Source: Bacteroidota bacterium
GTDB taxonomy: Bacteria; Bacteroidota; Ignavibacteria; Ignavibacteriales; Ignavibacteriaceae
Length of the DNA stretch: 21,807 nt
Reading direction: 5' to 3'
Assembly: GCA_023453665.1 (NCBI GenBank)
Contig: JAEXTA010000135.1
Span: forward strand, 1 to 21,807
Shown: one piece after another, positions 1-10,800 of the stretch
Layout of the letters: every line of letters starts with the position of its first letter
Numbering within the stretch: the stretch's first letter is position 1
Made by a program: the position numbers and the translations under genes
The notes under the pieces: model-generated
What the model saw: the letters and a program-made list of their open reading frames with translations, nothing else
The model's database searches: none
Told to the model about the DNA's origin: nothing

Positions 1-1701
1 TATCACTTCATAACGTAATTTTATTTCTTTACTTTGAAAATCTGTAGATACGGTGATTGCCGGAGTAACTGAAAATGTTTGTGAATTTAATCCATTCAAT
101 GGGGCGCTGTATTCATTCTGATTGATCTGTATCCCGGGTTCATCAATAAAAAATCTTACTGTAGTGTTTGAAGAATTTGCCGGAGTCAGGTTTGTCAGAG
201 CAAAATTAATACTACCGGTTTCACCTGCGCCAACACGCCCGTTCTCAAAATTAATTTCAGAAACAAATATTGAATCCAGTGCGATGTAAGGTCGTGATCC
301 TATATCAAAATCGCCAACCATATTCAGGTTTTCTTTATGGATATTCCTGACTGTTACATATGTATTAACCAGATTATAATCTTTACTGTTCGGGTTACTG
401 AACATCTCAAAATTTTTATTGTTGGTTAGTCCGGGAAATGGATCACCTGCATCGCCTCTGCCCTGACCCAAATTTAAATGTCTCATTCCATCAGCCTGTT
501 CAAGGTCGACAAGGTAATGGTTTTCATTCTGATTCCCGTTTTGATTATCATCCACATGGTAAATAAGAAAGCCCGAATCATAAAGATTAGCGTCAAAACC
601 GATTTTCTGTCTGTTTTCAACAAGAAAATATTGATTCGTACTGACACCATTTCGCCACATTTTATATACAACAGGATTCTGTTCAACATTTATAACTGAG
701 AGATCATCAATTGCAGTTGTAACATTTATTGGTGTAACCCATCCAAGTTGAACTTTGCACCAGGCACTCATGTGAACAGGGGTATGTGAACTTGAACCGT
801 TACCACCATAAGTACCACCAGCCATTAAACACCAGTTGCCTAATCCTTCTGACGAATTATCTGTATCGTATAAATCAGGTAAACCAAAAATATGTCCGAA
901 CTCATGTGTAAATACACCAATTGTTGTTATAGGTCCGTTGTTATTGTTCGATCCAGTCATCTCCGGTTGAATTGCATAATCTCCATCAATAATTACTGCA
1001 AATCCTGATGCAGGGTCGATATCATTCGTTATATAAGGTTGCCCGTTTGTTACCACACCAAAAGTCCATCGATGTGACCATATATTAAAAGCACCTGCTG
1101 CTGCATCAGCACCGGAATGTATCGCGGCAACAAATCCAATATGAGGTTTTCCCTGACCATCATAGTATTGAATATAGTCTGCAAAATTTAAAGTAGGATC
1201 AGCCGCCTGAATAAGATCGAGAACGAATTGTGGTCCGCCGTCAGGACCTAATCCGCTGTTGCCGCCTTCATATTGTTCTAAAGTACCCGGAACATTGTAC
1301 CACCCTTCGCAATTACCGGTGAATAAAAGTTGATTATAAGAAACCTGAGAATAGTAATCAGTAATTGTACCTGTAGGGTTTGGACCATCAAATAAAAGAC
1401 TCTGCATTTGTTGTTGTGTGTAGTGACCGGAAAGATTAGAGTACTGTCCCATTAAAGTCAGAGCATAGACGGTATCATTTGCTAAATCTGTTTTGCCTGA
1501 TATACCTGCAGAAATTTTTTCCCGAATTTCTTTTCTGCTTTGGAATTTTTCCGCATAGAAACCACCTTTGTAGGAGTGCTGTACCATCTTATGAAAATCA
1601 AAAAATGCCGGCGGTGGTGTTACACCTTTCTTAGGTGGAATTATTGCCAAAGAGGTTGAGCAAAAAAATATACTTATTACTATCAGAGTACAAAATTTCA
1701 T
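1..1701 (-). CDS. Secreted M6-family (immune inhibitor A-like) metalloprotease, 3' truncated by window edge
   Basis: This frame stays open for 567 codons from ATG at 1701 to the left edge, so the C-terminus is missing. A signal peptide (MKFCTLIVISIFFCSTSLA) is followed by a propeptide-like stretch and then a zinc metzincin site: HEFGHIFGLPD at residues 266-276 gives the HExxHxxGxxD zinc ligands and the catalytic Glu267. A Met-turn candidate follows (NWCLMAGG, Met293). This motif and spacing are known from M6 peptidases of the InhA type, which cleave extracellular proteins. From about residue 470 the sequence (DSIFVSEINFENGRVGAGETG) resembles a CARDB/Ig-like adhesion module. The three other exported proteins here with intact C-termini either carry a T9SS sorting domain or a dockerin, so a sorting domain may lie beyond the edge; that is inference. 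An AAAGGA ribosome site sits about 6 nt upstream of the chosen ATG. The gene is divergent from the AEC transporter. Confidence 0.85.
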   Translation of the reverse strand, partial: MKFCTLIVISIFFCSTSLAIIPPKKGVTPPPAFFDFHKMVQHSYKGGFYAEKFQSRKEIREKISAGISGKTDLANDTVYALTLMGQYSNLSGHYTQQQMQSLLFDGPNPTGTITDYYSQVSYNQLLFTGNCEGWYNVPGTLEQYEGGNSGLGPDGGPQFVLDLIQAADPTLNFADYIQYYDGQGKPHIGFVAAIHSGADAAAGAFNIWSHRWTFGVVTNGQPYITNDIDPASGFAVIIDGDYAIQPEMTGSNNNNGPITTIGVFTHEFGHIFGLPDLYDTDNSSEGLGNWCLMAGGTYGGNGSSSHTPVHMSAWCKVQLGWVTPINVTTAIDDLSVINVEQNPVVYKMWRNGVSTNQYFLVENRQKIGFDANLYDSGFLIYHVDDNQNGNQNENHYLVDLEQADGMRHLNLGQGRGDAGDPFPGLTNNKNFEMFSNPNSKDYNLVNTYVTVRNIHKENLNMVGDFDIGSRPYIALDSIFVSEINFENGRVGAGETGSINFALTNLTPANSSNTTVRFFIDEPGIQINQNEYSAPLNGLNSQTFSVTPAITVSTDFQSKEIKLRYEVI

Positions 1702-1890
1702 TTGCGATCCTTTATTTCTGATTGATGCTTATAACATGATAATTAACTAATAAAAAATGGTGGTGTACAAATCTTTCGTGGTAAATGGTATGTAACAATC
1801 AGACCTGTAAACTGGATATTAACATAATCAGAATAAGTCAATCATTCAATCATTTTTTATTGCTGAACTTATTGTACTATTTTTATAGAG

Positions 1891-2835
1891 ATGGAAAATT
1901 TAATTTTCATAACGAGTCTTGTTGCCCCAGTATTTATAATAGTGGCTGTAGGTTACCTGCTTCGTAAGTTGAAAATGATTGATGATGGTTTTGTAAAACT
2001 ATCATCTGCAATTGTTTTTAATGTATCACTTCCGGCGTTGATATTTAAAGAAATTGCCCTGCTCGACATAAGTCAGATATTTAATCCGCAGATTATCGTT
2101 TTTATTTATACTGGAACTGTACTCGTTTTCATCTTCAGTTGGGCAGTCTCAATACCACTTGTAAAATTATTGAAAGACAGAACAGTCTTTATTCAGGGTG
2201 CATTCAGAGGAAACTTTGCTATTGTTGGTCTGGCAATTATCGCCAATCTCTATGGTAATTCAATTCTTGGCAAAGCTGCCCTGGTGCTTGCATTTACAAT
2301 TCCGCTTTATAATTTTTTATCGGTAATCGCACTTACAGTGCCATTAAGAAAAGAACAGGCAACGAGAAAACGGGATTTATTTTTTAGAATTATCAGTAAC
2401 CCATTAATACTCGCAGTTGTTGCGTCGTTACCTTTTTCATATTTGAAGATTGAAATACATCCCGTACTTCTTGATACTGTTGACTATCTCGCAGATCTTT
2501 CAATACCGCTTGCCCTTATTGGTATAGGGGGCTTTATGAGTTTTAAAGAAGTTAAGAACGGCTTAAAGATCAGTCTCATCTCAACATTTATTAAACTTAT
2601 CTTTACACCGTTTATTATCACATACATCGCGTATCTTATTGGTTTCACGGGTACTGATCTAGGGATAATTTTCATTTTGTTTGCCTGCCCGACAGCTATT
2701 GCAAGTTTTATAATGGCTGAAGCGATGGGATCTAATAGTAAACTTGCAGCGAATATTTTGTTAATCACTACACTTGGTTCTGTTGTAACAATGACGTTAG
2801 GATTATTTGTCCTTAAAGAATTCGGGTTGATATAA
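1891..2835 (+). CDS. AEC-family (auxin efflux carrier / malate permease-type) transporter
   Basis: A 314-residue, strongly hydrophobic protein with about ten predicted membrane spans in two halves. The N-terminal half begins VAPVFIIVAVGYLLRK and has the conserved NVSLPALIF segment near residue 45. The second half (from about 165, NPLILAVVASLPF) has the repeated-half signature SIPLALIGIGGFMSF and ends with ACPTAIASFIMAEAMG. This pattern and length fit the membrane transport protein family PF03547 (AEC), whose characterised members move organic acids or auxin-like molecules across the inner membrane. The substrate cannot be read from sequence. The start is the ATG at 1891; the upstream ribosome site is weak. 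The gene stands alone, divergent from the M6 protease (189 nt between starts). Its stop lies only 11 nt from the stop of the convergent T9SS gene. Confidence 0.85.
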   Translation: MENLIFITSLVAPVFIIVAVGYLLRKLKMIDDGFVKLSSAIVFNVSLPALIFKEIALLDISQIFNPQIIVFIYTGTVLVFIFSWAVSIPLVKLLKDRTVFIQGAFRGNFAIVGLAIIANLYGNSILGKAALVLAFTIPLYNFLSVIALTVPLRKEQATRKRDLFFRIISNPLILAVVASLPFSYLKIEIHPVLLDTVDYLADLSIPLALIGIGGFMSFKEVKNGLKISLISTFIKLIFTPFIITYIAYLIGFTGTDLGIIFILFACPTAIASFIMAEAMGSNSKLAANILLITTLGSVVTMTLGLFVLKEFGLI

Positions 2836-2846
2836 TTTGGTTGATG

Positions 2847-5306
2847 CTATTTAATCAATAACATTTTTCTTGAATTAATAAATCCTTTAGTTCTTAGTTG
2901 ATATATATAGATCCCGCTGCTCAGACTTTTGCCATCAAAATCCACTTCATATTTACCAGCATCAAGTTCTTTATTAACAAGAGTAGCAACTTCTTCACCA
3001 AGAATATCAAACACTTTAAGTGAAACAAATTCTCTTTCAGGAATGGAGAAACTAATCTTAGTGCTTGGGTTAAATGGATTAGGAAAATTCTGTGAAAGAG
3101 AATAATCAAAAACTTCCGGACTTAATTGTGTAACGGAAGTAGTACTATCTCTCCAGAATAATTTATAAAAACCAGTTGGAGGCGAATAGAAAGTGTCAGC
3201 AACAATACCCTTATCCACAGCGGCAATACGGTAGTAGAGGTGATAACCCTGATTATACTTTGTTGTGTCGAACTGGTAGTTGAGGGAAAATAACTTTTGA
3301 TCTATTGGAGGTATTGGTTTAATTGCCTGAATCAGAGAGTCAAATCCGTTGTAATAAAATGATTCAAGAAAAACATTTTTAATATAAGAAACCCCTGTAA
3401 CCATTTGAGGATAATTTTGTACAGAATATTGATGATCAACAACAAATTGTTGTTTTAAAATTGCTGTGTCAGACAGATTTACGATAGGTTCAAATTGAAT
3501 ATCAGGAATTTGGGTGTGTTTTTTATATCTTGTCTCCAGTGAGTCATAGATTAAATATTCCAAAAGTTTCATATCTATTTCTGGACCCCTATAAGGGTAA
3601 TTGCTATTTAAAGTATGCTCATCCTGGAATACAAATCCAATATCAGGAACAAACATATACCAACCTTCCTCATAATCGCTATCAGCCTGAAAACCTTTAC
3701 CGCTACTTACAACATCGATAACTTGAACAATTCCTGTATCAACAGAGAGAGGATAAAAAGTTCCGTCCTGCTGTATCTGCTGGAATGTTGCACCAAGAGG
3801 AAGATTAAAATCCATATATGTATGCTCCTGATTGTACAGGTAAACAACTATTTTTTGTAACCCCAAGTCAAATCGAACAGGTACAGAATTCAGGTATACC
3901 AAGTTATTTAGAGTAAAAAATTTCTTGTTATTAATACTTATGGAATCAATAACTGAAATGGTTTCGATTGAATAAACATAACCTGGAGGATTAAAGTGTC
4001 TCTGAGTCTTAAAGAACTGCCATTTATTTCCGACTTCAAGCGGAAACCAGTTCACATTAGAAGATTCAACCAAATCCTCCGCAATTTTTTTGAACCAGAT
4101 CAAATTTCCGTTACTACTAAATTTAGCTGCTGCAGTCCAACGATTATCAATTCCGGTTCCTCCTGAAATTTGTAGAGTGTCAAGATTTATAGTTCCGCAA
4201 AAGTTGCCCGATGCAAAAATATCTCCAGTATGAAAGAAACAAACTTTGTTAAATTCGTCTTCATTAGATCCACCTACATTTACCATCCAAACTGGATTTA
4301 GCCCTGTATCCAGAACTGCAACAAAAGCATCAGTAGAACCATTAGAAACTATGGTTGTGCTACCAAAAATTAAATCTGAACATTTACCGCTTGCGATTAT
4401 CCTGTCGCCTCCGGCGTAAACCAAACTCTCACTCATATGATTACCTGCAGGTGAAAAGCTTCGCGACGTAAGAAGATTATTATCTGTGTCACGTTTATAA
4501 AAATCTAAACTCGCTGAAGTAAAAATTGACGATAGATAAATATTTGAAAAGTTGTCGGTGCATTTAGGGGATTCCGATCGATTGATTAATTGCATCCACA
4601 TTGCAATTCCGTCGGGTGAATATTTACCTATGAGTGAATAATGAGTTCCTGGAAGCGGGCCATTCACCAGCTGATTTATTAACATGTTTTCATCACTATC
4701 AATATGTATTGTGTTTGTGAATTTGCCTGTATTGAATAGTTTTTGAATCTCTCCGTTTAAATTGTATTTGACCGTAAATCCTCCCCCGGAAACGGTTAGA
4801 GAATCAAAAGTAACAGGACTGCCATCACCGCATACATAAAGATAGCTTTGTGATACTGTGATATCATTTCCCCGAGCTTCGCCCGGAGATGAACCTTGTT
4901 TTACCCATTCAACATTTCCCTGAGAATTATATTTTGCTATATAAACATCGGTTCCATTAGCTGTTAAAGAAAATGAATCAAAATTAGCAGTACCGGAAAA
5001 TTCTCCGGTTATATAAAAGTTTCCGGCATTATCCACCGTTATAGCATCGGCTTTAAGTGACAGTGTACTCGTGAGTATTTTTATCCATAAGAAATCACCA
5101 TTAGTATTTAACTTTACTAAAAAAGCAGATGGATGATTTAAATTTAGTTCCTGTCCTGCGACTCTAATTGAGCCAAAGCAATTACCAATTACAATAGTAC
5201 TTCCATCATTATTAACAACAGCACCTGAAGTGTAAACTTCAGCGAGGGTGTTATTGAAGAATGTTAATACAAGGAGAATGCTCGTGACTAAAATTAATTT
5301 TTTCAT
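2847..5306 (-). CDS. Secreted SBBP beta-propeller protein with T9SS type A sorting domain (paralogue 1)
   Basis: An 819-residue exported protein. The frame extends three codons further to a GTG at 5315, but ATG 5306 has a GGTGG site 5 nt upstream and begins a clean signal peptide (MKKLILVTSILLVLTFFNNTLA). Residues about 25-410 are repeated SBBP-type propeller blades (for example AGNFYITGEFSGTANFDSFS, then AKYNSQGNVEWVKQG). A middle domain starting NWFPLEVGNKWQFF (about 420-590) is a recurrent module in Ignavibacteria surface proteins. A linker (about 674-730) leads to the type A sorting domain (SLSQNFPNPFNPSTKISFSIP to the C-terminal RKMLLIK). T9SS exports and anchors such proteins at the cell surface; no enzymatic residues are visible, so a role in adhesion or binding is a guess. 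It lies 30 nt after the stop of a paralogue (5337-7799) and is probably co-transcribed with it. Confidence 0.85.
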   Translation of the reverse strand: MKKLILVTSILLVLTFFNNTLAEVYTSGAVVNNDGSTIVIGNCFGSIRVAGQELNLNHPSAFLVKLNTNGDFLWIKILTSTLSLKADAITVDNAGNFYITGEFSGTANFDSFSLTANGTDVYIAKYNSQGNVEWVKQGSSPGEARGNDITVSQSYLYVCGDGSPVTFDSLTVSGGGFTVKYNLNGEIQKLFNTGKFTNTIHIDSDENMLINQLVNGPLPGTHYSLIGKYSPDGIAMWMQLINRSESPKCTDNFSNIYLSSIFTSASLDFYKRDTDNNLLTSRSFSPAGNHMSESLVYAGGDRIIASGKCSDLIFGSTTIVSNGSTDAFVAVLDTGLNPVWMVNVGGSNEDEFNKVCFFHTGDIFASGNFCGTINLDTLQISGGTGIDNRWTAAAKFSSNGNLIWFKKIAEDLVESSNVNWFPLEVGNKWQFFKTQRHFNPPGYVYSIETISVIDSISINNKKFFTLNNLVYLNSVPVRFDLGLQKIVVYLYNQEHTYMDFNLPLGATFQQIQQDGTFYPLSVDTGIVQVIDVVSSGKGFQADSDYEEGWYMFVPDIGFVFQDEHTLNSNYPYRGPEIDMKLLEYLIYDSLETRYKKHTQIPDIQFEPIVNLSDTAILKQQFVVDHQYSVQNYPQMVTGVSYIKNVFLESFYYNGFDSLIQAIKPIPPIDQKLFSLNYQFDTTKYNQGYHLYYRIAAVDKGIVADTFYSPPTGFYKLFWRDSTTSVTQLSPEVFDYSLSQNFPNPFNPSTKISFSIPEREFVSLKVFDILGEEVATLVNKELDAGKYEVDFDGKSLSSGIYIYQLRTKGFINSRKMLLIK
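3136..3281 (-). repeat. Near-identical block shared with the adjacent paralogue (copy 1)
   Basis: These 146 bases align without gaps to 5626-5771 with 5 mismatches by eye (141/146). All five differences are synonymous. The block encodes the linker just before the sorting domain (NYQFDTTKYNQGYHLYYRIA and onward to WRDSTTSV). Sequence upstream of the block in the gene diverges abruptly, and the sorting domain itself is less similar. A recent local gene-conversion tract is the simplest explanation. Confidence 0.9.
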
Positions 5307-5336
5307 ATTAACCACCCATAGTAAAATAGTTAATAA

Positions 5337-7799
5337 CTATTTCATCAGTATCATTTTTTTTGTACTTGTGTAATTACCACCAGTTATTCTGTAAATGTAT
5401 ATACCGCTGCTTAAACTTTTGCCATCAAAATCCACTTCATATCTGCCTGCATCAAGTTCTTCCTTAACAATCGTAGCTACTTCTTCACCAAGAATATCAA
5501 ACACTTTAATCGAAACAAATTCTCTTTCAGGAATAGAGAAACTGATTTTAGTAGAAGGGTTAAATGGATTTGGATAATTCTGTGAAAGTGAATAATCAAA
5601 AACCCCAGGGCTTAGCTGATTAACTGAAGTAGTACTATCTCTCCAGAATAATTTATAAAAACCTGTTGGAGGTGAATAGAAAGTGTCAGCAACAATACCC
5701 TTATCCACAGCGGCAATACGGTAGTAGAGATGGTAACCCTGGTTATACTTTGTTGTGTCGAACTGGTAGTTTAATGTAAAATCTTTTTCTGTTGTTTGTT
5801 GAATTTGAAACTCTGAATTCCATAAAGTATCAGATCCATTAAAATAAAATGATTGGAGATAGGCATTCATATATGAAAAGTAACCGTGACTCGCAGGAAC
5901 GTTTTGCTTTGAAAAAGGATGAAGTACTATAAAATTCTGGTATAAGGAATCTCCTTCGGGGATAAAGACAACAGAATTAAAATTTATAGTTGCAGATTCT
6001 GTATGCTTTTTGTGATTAATCTGTCCATCATTTGTTAATAAATATTCAATTATAACTAAATCAGCTACAGTAATAGGAGACATATACCATTCCTGATCTT
6101 GAAAAACCCAACCTCTCTCCGGTGAAAAATAACTCCAGGTAGCAACTTCACTTGTAGTTAGTGGGCCAACCCAACGGGTAACATGATAAAAGCCTTTAGC
6201 TTCAACAGTATCTTCCAATATCACAAGGTTTTGTGAGATAATAGTTGCATTTTTATATCCACCGGAACCGTTAGTCTGTTGAAATGTTTCTCCGGCTACT
6301 TTAGAAAAATCCATGAATAGATATTCCTGGTTATTATAGACTACCAGTATTTGTTGAGACTCCTGGTCATATCTGATTTTTGTCCCCGGATTAAACCCAT
6401 AAAATCCATCAACTGAAAAGTATTTTTTATTATTAATGTGTACTGAATCTGTAACTCTGAATTCCCTCAGATAGTAGTCACTAAAATAGCCATCTGATCT
6501 ATTTTCAGAATAATGAAATTTTGTGCCCACTTCTAAAGGAAACCAATTAGCTGTTGATGAAGGTGTGAATTGTTCTACTACTTTTTTAACCAAGATAAAA
6601 TTTCCCTCAGGATCAAATTTTGTTATACCAGCCCATTTATCGTCCGCAGAAGTTCCTCCGGCTATTTGAAAAGTATCAATTGTAATTATACCTCTGAAAT
6701 TACCTCCGCAAATAATGCTGCCATTATTCTGTATAGAGACACTGTTCAATTCATCATCATATGAACCGCCGCCATGATTAATCCAGATAGGATTCAAATT
6801 TGTATCAACAACTGCAATGAAAAAATCTGTTAATCCTTTACTTTGTAGGATTGAGTCCCCAAATGTAAATCCTGTTGAATAGTAACCGGCAAGCAATATA
6901 TGTGTTTGATCTTTAATCTTAATTATTCTTCCCCTATTGCCTTCAGCCATAGTAAGTGTTTTTAAAATCAGAGCATTTCCTTCATTATCATGTTTTGTAA
7001 GTCTAACACGATTTCCGGTTGTATAAATGTTCTTATTATTGTCAGAACATAATGAATTGCTAGTTGAAAAATCATTCATTGCTGCCCATACAAAATTTCC
7101 ATCTTGAAAATACTTGGATACTGAGTAGTTATAATAGGGGACAGGCCAAGGGATATATTCACCTCCCAAAATTATTAAATCATTATCTGCATTTACATTT
7201 AGTCTATATGAAATATCTCTAGTCTGAAACAGATTAACAATGCTACCCTCTGAATTATAAATTACTGTAAATCCACCACCAGTTATACTTAATGTATCAA
7301 ATGTAATTGGTTTACCATAACCGCAAACAAAGACCAGGTTATTATTTACAAAAATGTCGTTCCCATTTGCGGTTCCGGCAGAAGTTCCGTGTTTTACCCA
7401 GTTTACTTCTCCTGCATGATTATATTTTGCTATAAAAGCATCTGTTGTTGTGGCAGTGAGAGAGTAAGAATCAAAACCAACTGTACCAGAAAACTCACCG
7501 GTAATATAAATGCTACCAAAACTATCCACAGAAACTGCATTGGCTTTAACTGAGCCGTTACTTTTTGCAAACTTAACCCATATAAATTCACCCTCCGGAT
7601 TCAATTTTAAAATATAAACCGAAGGTTGTGTTATTGTGTGCTCTTGTCCAGCTATTCTGACGTTTCCAAGACAATAACCGATCACAATTATGTTACCGTT
7701 ATTATCAACTGTAGAACCGGTTGTGTTTACTTCTGCGAGGGTGTTAATCTGGTAAAACATTAGAAATGCTAATGCAGTTGTTCTGACTATAGTGCCCAT
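5337..7799 (-). CDS. Secreted SBBP beta-propeller protein with T9SS type A sorting domain (paralogue 2)
   Basis: An 820-residue exported protein and the first gene of the two-gene paralogue operon. The ATG at 7799 is preceded by GGGAGA about 7 nt upstream. The N-terminus (MGTIVRTTALAFLMFYQINTLAEV) is a signal peptide. SBBP-type blades fill about 25-415 (GSIYITGEFSGTVGFDSYS, AKYNHAGEVNWVKHG). The NWFPLEVGTKFHYS module follows at about 420, then a linker and the type A sorting domain (SLSQNYPNPFNPSTKISFSIP ending KKMILMK). Domain order matches paralogue 1 throughout. The N-terminal two thirds are recognisably homologous but clearly diverged, while the linker is almost identical at DNA level. 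Export and surface anchoring by T9SS are established for the sorting-domain family; the ligand is unknown. The gap to the downstream paralogue is 30 nt with no terminator, which supports co-transcription. Confidence 0.85.
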   Translation of the reverse strand: MGTIVRTTALAFLMFYQINTLAEVNTTGSTVDNNGNIIVIGYCLGNVRIAGQEHTITQPSVYILKLNPEGEFIWVKFAKSNGSVKANAVSVDSFGSIYITGEFSGTVGFDSYSLTATTTDAFIAKYNHAGEVNWVKHGTSAGTANGNDIFVNNNLVFVCGYGKPITFDTLSITGGGFTVIYNSEGSIVNLFQTRDISYRLNVNADNDLIILGGEYIPWPVPYYNYSVSKYFQDGNFVWAAMNDFSTSNSLCSDNNKNIYTTGNRVRLTKHDNEGNALILKTLTMAEGNRGRIIKIKDQTHILLAGYYSTGFTFGDSILQSKGLTDFFIAVVDTNLNPIWINHGGGSYDDELNSVSIQNNGSIICGGNFRGIITIDTFQIAGGTSADDKWAGITKFDPEGNFILVKKVVEQFTPSSTANWFPLEVGTKFHYSENRSDGYFSDYYLREFRVTDSVHINNKKYFSVDGFYGFNPGTKIRYDQESQQILVVYNNQEYLFMDFSKVAGETFQQTNGSGGYKNATIISQNLVILEDTVEAKGFYHVTRWVGPLTTSEVATWSYFSPERGWVFQDQEWYMSPITVADLVIIEYLLTNDGQINHKKHTESATINFNSVVFIPEGDSLYQNFIVLHPFSKQNVPASHGYFSYMNAYLQSFYFNGSDTLWNSEFQIQQTTEKDFTLNYQFDTTKYNQGYHLYYRIAAVDKGIVADTFYSPPTGFYKLFWRDSTTSVNQLSPGVFDYSLSQNYPNPFNPSTKISFSIPEREFVSIKVFDILGEEVATIVKEELDAGRYEVDFDGKSLSSGIYIYRITGGNYTSTKKMILMK
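5626..5771 (-). repeat. Near-identical block shared with the adjacent paralogue (copy 2)
   Basis: Direct-repeat partner of 3136-3281, same orientation, about 2.49 kb apart. There are no gaps and five synonymous mismatches over 146 bases. Recombination between the copies would delete one gene length and fuse the two paralogues into one intact reading frame, because the blocks are in the same frame. Confidence 0.9.
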
Positions 7800-7897
7800 A
7801 ACTATTCTCCCGAATTTTCAGTTATAACGTATAAAATAATACTATTACCTGCAATTGAGAAAACAACTAAATTTTTACTGTCAGGTTTTACTAAATC

Positions 7898-10800
7898 TTA
7901 ATTATACTCATCCCAGCTTTTTATAGTGAGTGTGGAAGGGGAGTAATGTTTCAACGATTTTACAAATCGTTTTGCTACCTGTATGTTGGTGAATAACGGT
8001 ATGTTAAGATCAACAGCTTTTCTGCGTATGATGTAATCGCTGTCAAGTTCAACTTTTTCTGCGGTCTTTGGAATGTTGATAACTAAATCAATTTTATTTT
8101 CTGAAAGGTAAGTAAGTATCGATGGTTCAGCATTGTCAAATGGTCTGAATAAAACTTCTACTTCTATTCCGTTTTCTTTATAAAAATCTGCGGTGCCTTT
8201 TGTGCCGTAAAATTTTAATCCCATAGTTCGCATTACTTTAAGTTCATCAATCAATTCCGCTTTGTTTTTCAATGTGCCTGTGGAAAGTAAAACTCCTTTA
8301 GATGGAATTTTCTGTCCGATAGCTAAAGTACTTTTTAGAAATGCTTCGTTAAAATCATCGCCGAGACATGCTACTTCTCCGGTTGAAGCCATTTCAACAC
8401 CTGTTACAGGATCGGAACCCTTCAACCTTGTAAATGAAAACTGGGATGCTTTTACTCCAACATAGTCAAGATCGAATGATGACTTATCTATGTTGGGAAC
8501 TTTCTCTCCCATAATTAATTTCGTTGCGTATTCAATAAAATTGATCTTCAATGTTTTTGATACAAACGGAAAACTCCTTGATGCGCGAAGATTACATTCA
8601 ATCACTTTTACTTCGTTATCCTTGGCTATGTACTGAATGTTAAATGGTCCTGTGATCTCAAGTTTTTTTGCAATCTTTTTGGTTATCATTTTTACTTTAC
8701 GCATCGTCTCCAAATAAGTTCGCTGCGGCGGCAGAACTATCGTGGCATCACCGGAATGAACACCGGCATTTTCAACATGTTCGGCGATTGCATAACAAAA
8801 GACATTTCCATTCTCGGCTACAGCATCAACTTCAATTTCACGTGCATCAGTTATAAACTTACTGATTACAACAGGGTGTTCTTTATTAAGTTCGGTTGCT
8901 TTAACAAGGTACATCTCAAGTTCATCTTCTGTTAAAACTATACTCATTGCCGCACCGCTTAACACATAACTCGGACGGATCAGAACTGGATATCCGACTT
9001 CATTTGAAAATCTTTTTGCGTCTGCAAGCGATGTTACTTCTGTCCATTCAGGCTGGTCAACTTGTATTGAATCAAGTATCTGTGAAAATTTATGACGGCT
9101 TTCAGCGTTATCAATTTGTTCGGGAGAAGTACCGAGTATTTTTATCCCCGCGTTATGGAGTTTCATTGCAAGGTTGTTGGGAACCTGTCCGCCCATTGAT
9201 ACAATTACACCTTCAGGATTTTCTTTTTCATAAATATCTAAAACTCTTTCAAAGGTTAATTGTTCAAAATATAATTTATCGCAAATGTCATAGTCGGTAC
9301 TTACGGTTTCGGGATTACAATTGATCATTATTGTTTTGTAGTTCATCTTGCCAAGTGCAAGTACGGCATTCACACAGCACCAGTCAAACTCAACCGATGA
9401 ACCGATGCGGTAAGCTCCGCTGCCTAGTACAACAACCTGGTTTAGTTCACCTGAAATAATATCATCGGTTAATCCATGATAAGTCATATAGAGATAGTTT
9501 GTCTGTGCGGGAAATTCTGCGGCGAGTGTATCAATCTGTTTTACAACCGGAACAATGTTTAATTTTTTTCTATAGTTTCTTACTTCAAGTTCCTTTGAGG
9601 ATGTCAGTTGTGCAATTTGAAAATCCGAGAAGCCATTCATCTTAGCTTCACGCATTGAAGCTGCATCAACATCAGTAAGTTTTTTATTGTTAAGTTTCTT
9701 TTCAGTATCAACAATGTTTTTCATCTTAAAAAGAAACCACGGGGTTATCTTTGTAAGCTGATGTATCTTTTCAACAGTGTATCCATTTTGTAATGCGATT
9801 GCGATTGCAAATATTCTTTTATCCGTTGGTTCGGAAAGTTCTTTATCAAGGTCGATGAAGGAAAGATCGTGACCCGTAAATCCGGGTAAACCAACATCAA
9901 GCATCCGGATAGCTTTCTGTAAAACTTCTTCAAAACTTTTTCCGAGAGACATTACCTCGCCAACAGATTTCATTTCGGAACCAAGCTGTGTACTAACCTG
10001 TCTGAATTTTTGAAGATCCCATCTCGGAAATTTTAATGCGACGTAATCCAGCGCAGGCTCAAAGCATGCAGATGTTTCTTTTGTGATAATATTTTCAACT
10101 TCATTAAGGGCATAACCTAATGCAAGTTTTGTAGCGATGAACGCAAGAGGATAACCTGTTGCCTTAGATGCGAGTGCTGAGCTTCTGCTTAGTCTTGCGT
10201 TAACTTCAATTATTCTGTAGTCATCCGAAAAAGGACTTAGCGCATATTGAATATTGCATTCACCCACAACACCAAGGTGACGTATAAGTTTTATTCCTAT
10301 TGAACGAAGTTTAAAATTTTCGTGTGCTGATAAAGTCTGCACAGGCGCAATCACAACACTATCGCCGGTGTGTATTCCCATAGGATCAATGTTTTCCATT
10401 GAACAGATTGTGATGCAATTATCATAACGGTCGCGAACTATCTCGTACTCAACTTCTTTCCAGCCGTAAAGAGATTCTTCAATTAAAATTTGGTTGGTAA
10501 ACGCAAATGCTCTTCTTGCTTTTTCTTTCAGTTCATTTTCGTTGTTTACTATGCCCGAACCAAGTCCGCCAAGTGCGTATGCAATACGGACCATAACAGG
10601 AAATTTAATTTCATTTGCGGCAGCAATAGCCTCTTCAACTGTTGTTGCAGTTTTACTGACGGCAACTTTTAATCCGACTTCATTTACTTTATTAGCAAAC
10701 TCTAACCGGTCTTCAGTAGCTTTGATAGCTTCGACAGGTGTACCGAGAACCCTTATGTTATACTTTGCAAGGATTCCTTTTTCATAAAGATCAACACCAA

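Noticed and set aside
478..699. Short frames on both strands within the M6 protease region
   Set aside because: The minus-strand protease frame is open through the whole region with zinc site, signal peptide and Met-turn, so these are out-of-frame or antisense readings.
1737..1800. TTG-N20-AAGATTTG resembling a promoter for the M6 protease
   Set aside because: The -7 element has A where the consensus T should be; with one mismatch such motifs are frequent in AT-rich DNA.
2841..2858. TTGAT/ATCAA dyad at the junction of the convergent AEC and T9SS genes, followed by ATTTTT
   Set aside because: Five AT-rich base pairs with an 8-nt loop are too weak to call a terminator.
5307..5315. GTG start adding three residues to the 2847-5306 protein
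   Set aside because: The ATG three codons downstream has a GGTGG site at 5-nt spacing and starts a standard signal peptide; the GTG would overlap that site.
8262..10787. Several 60-125-codon plus-strand frames opposite carB
   Set aside because: They lie wholly antisense to a conserved full-length carB, have no ribosome sites and translate to low-complexity or unfamiliar sequence; they are shadows of the real gene.
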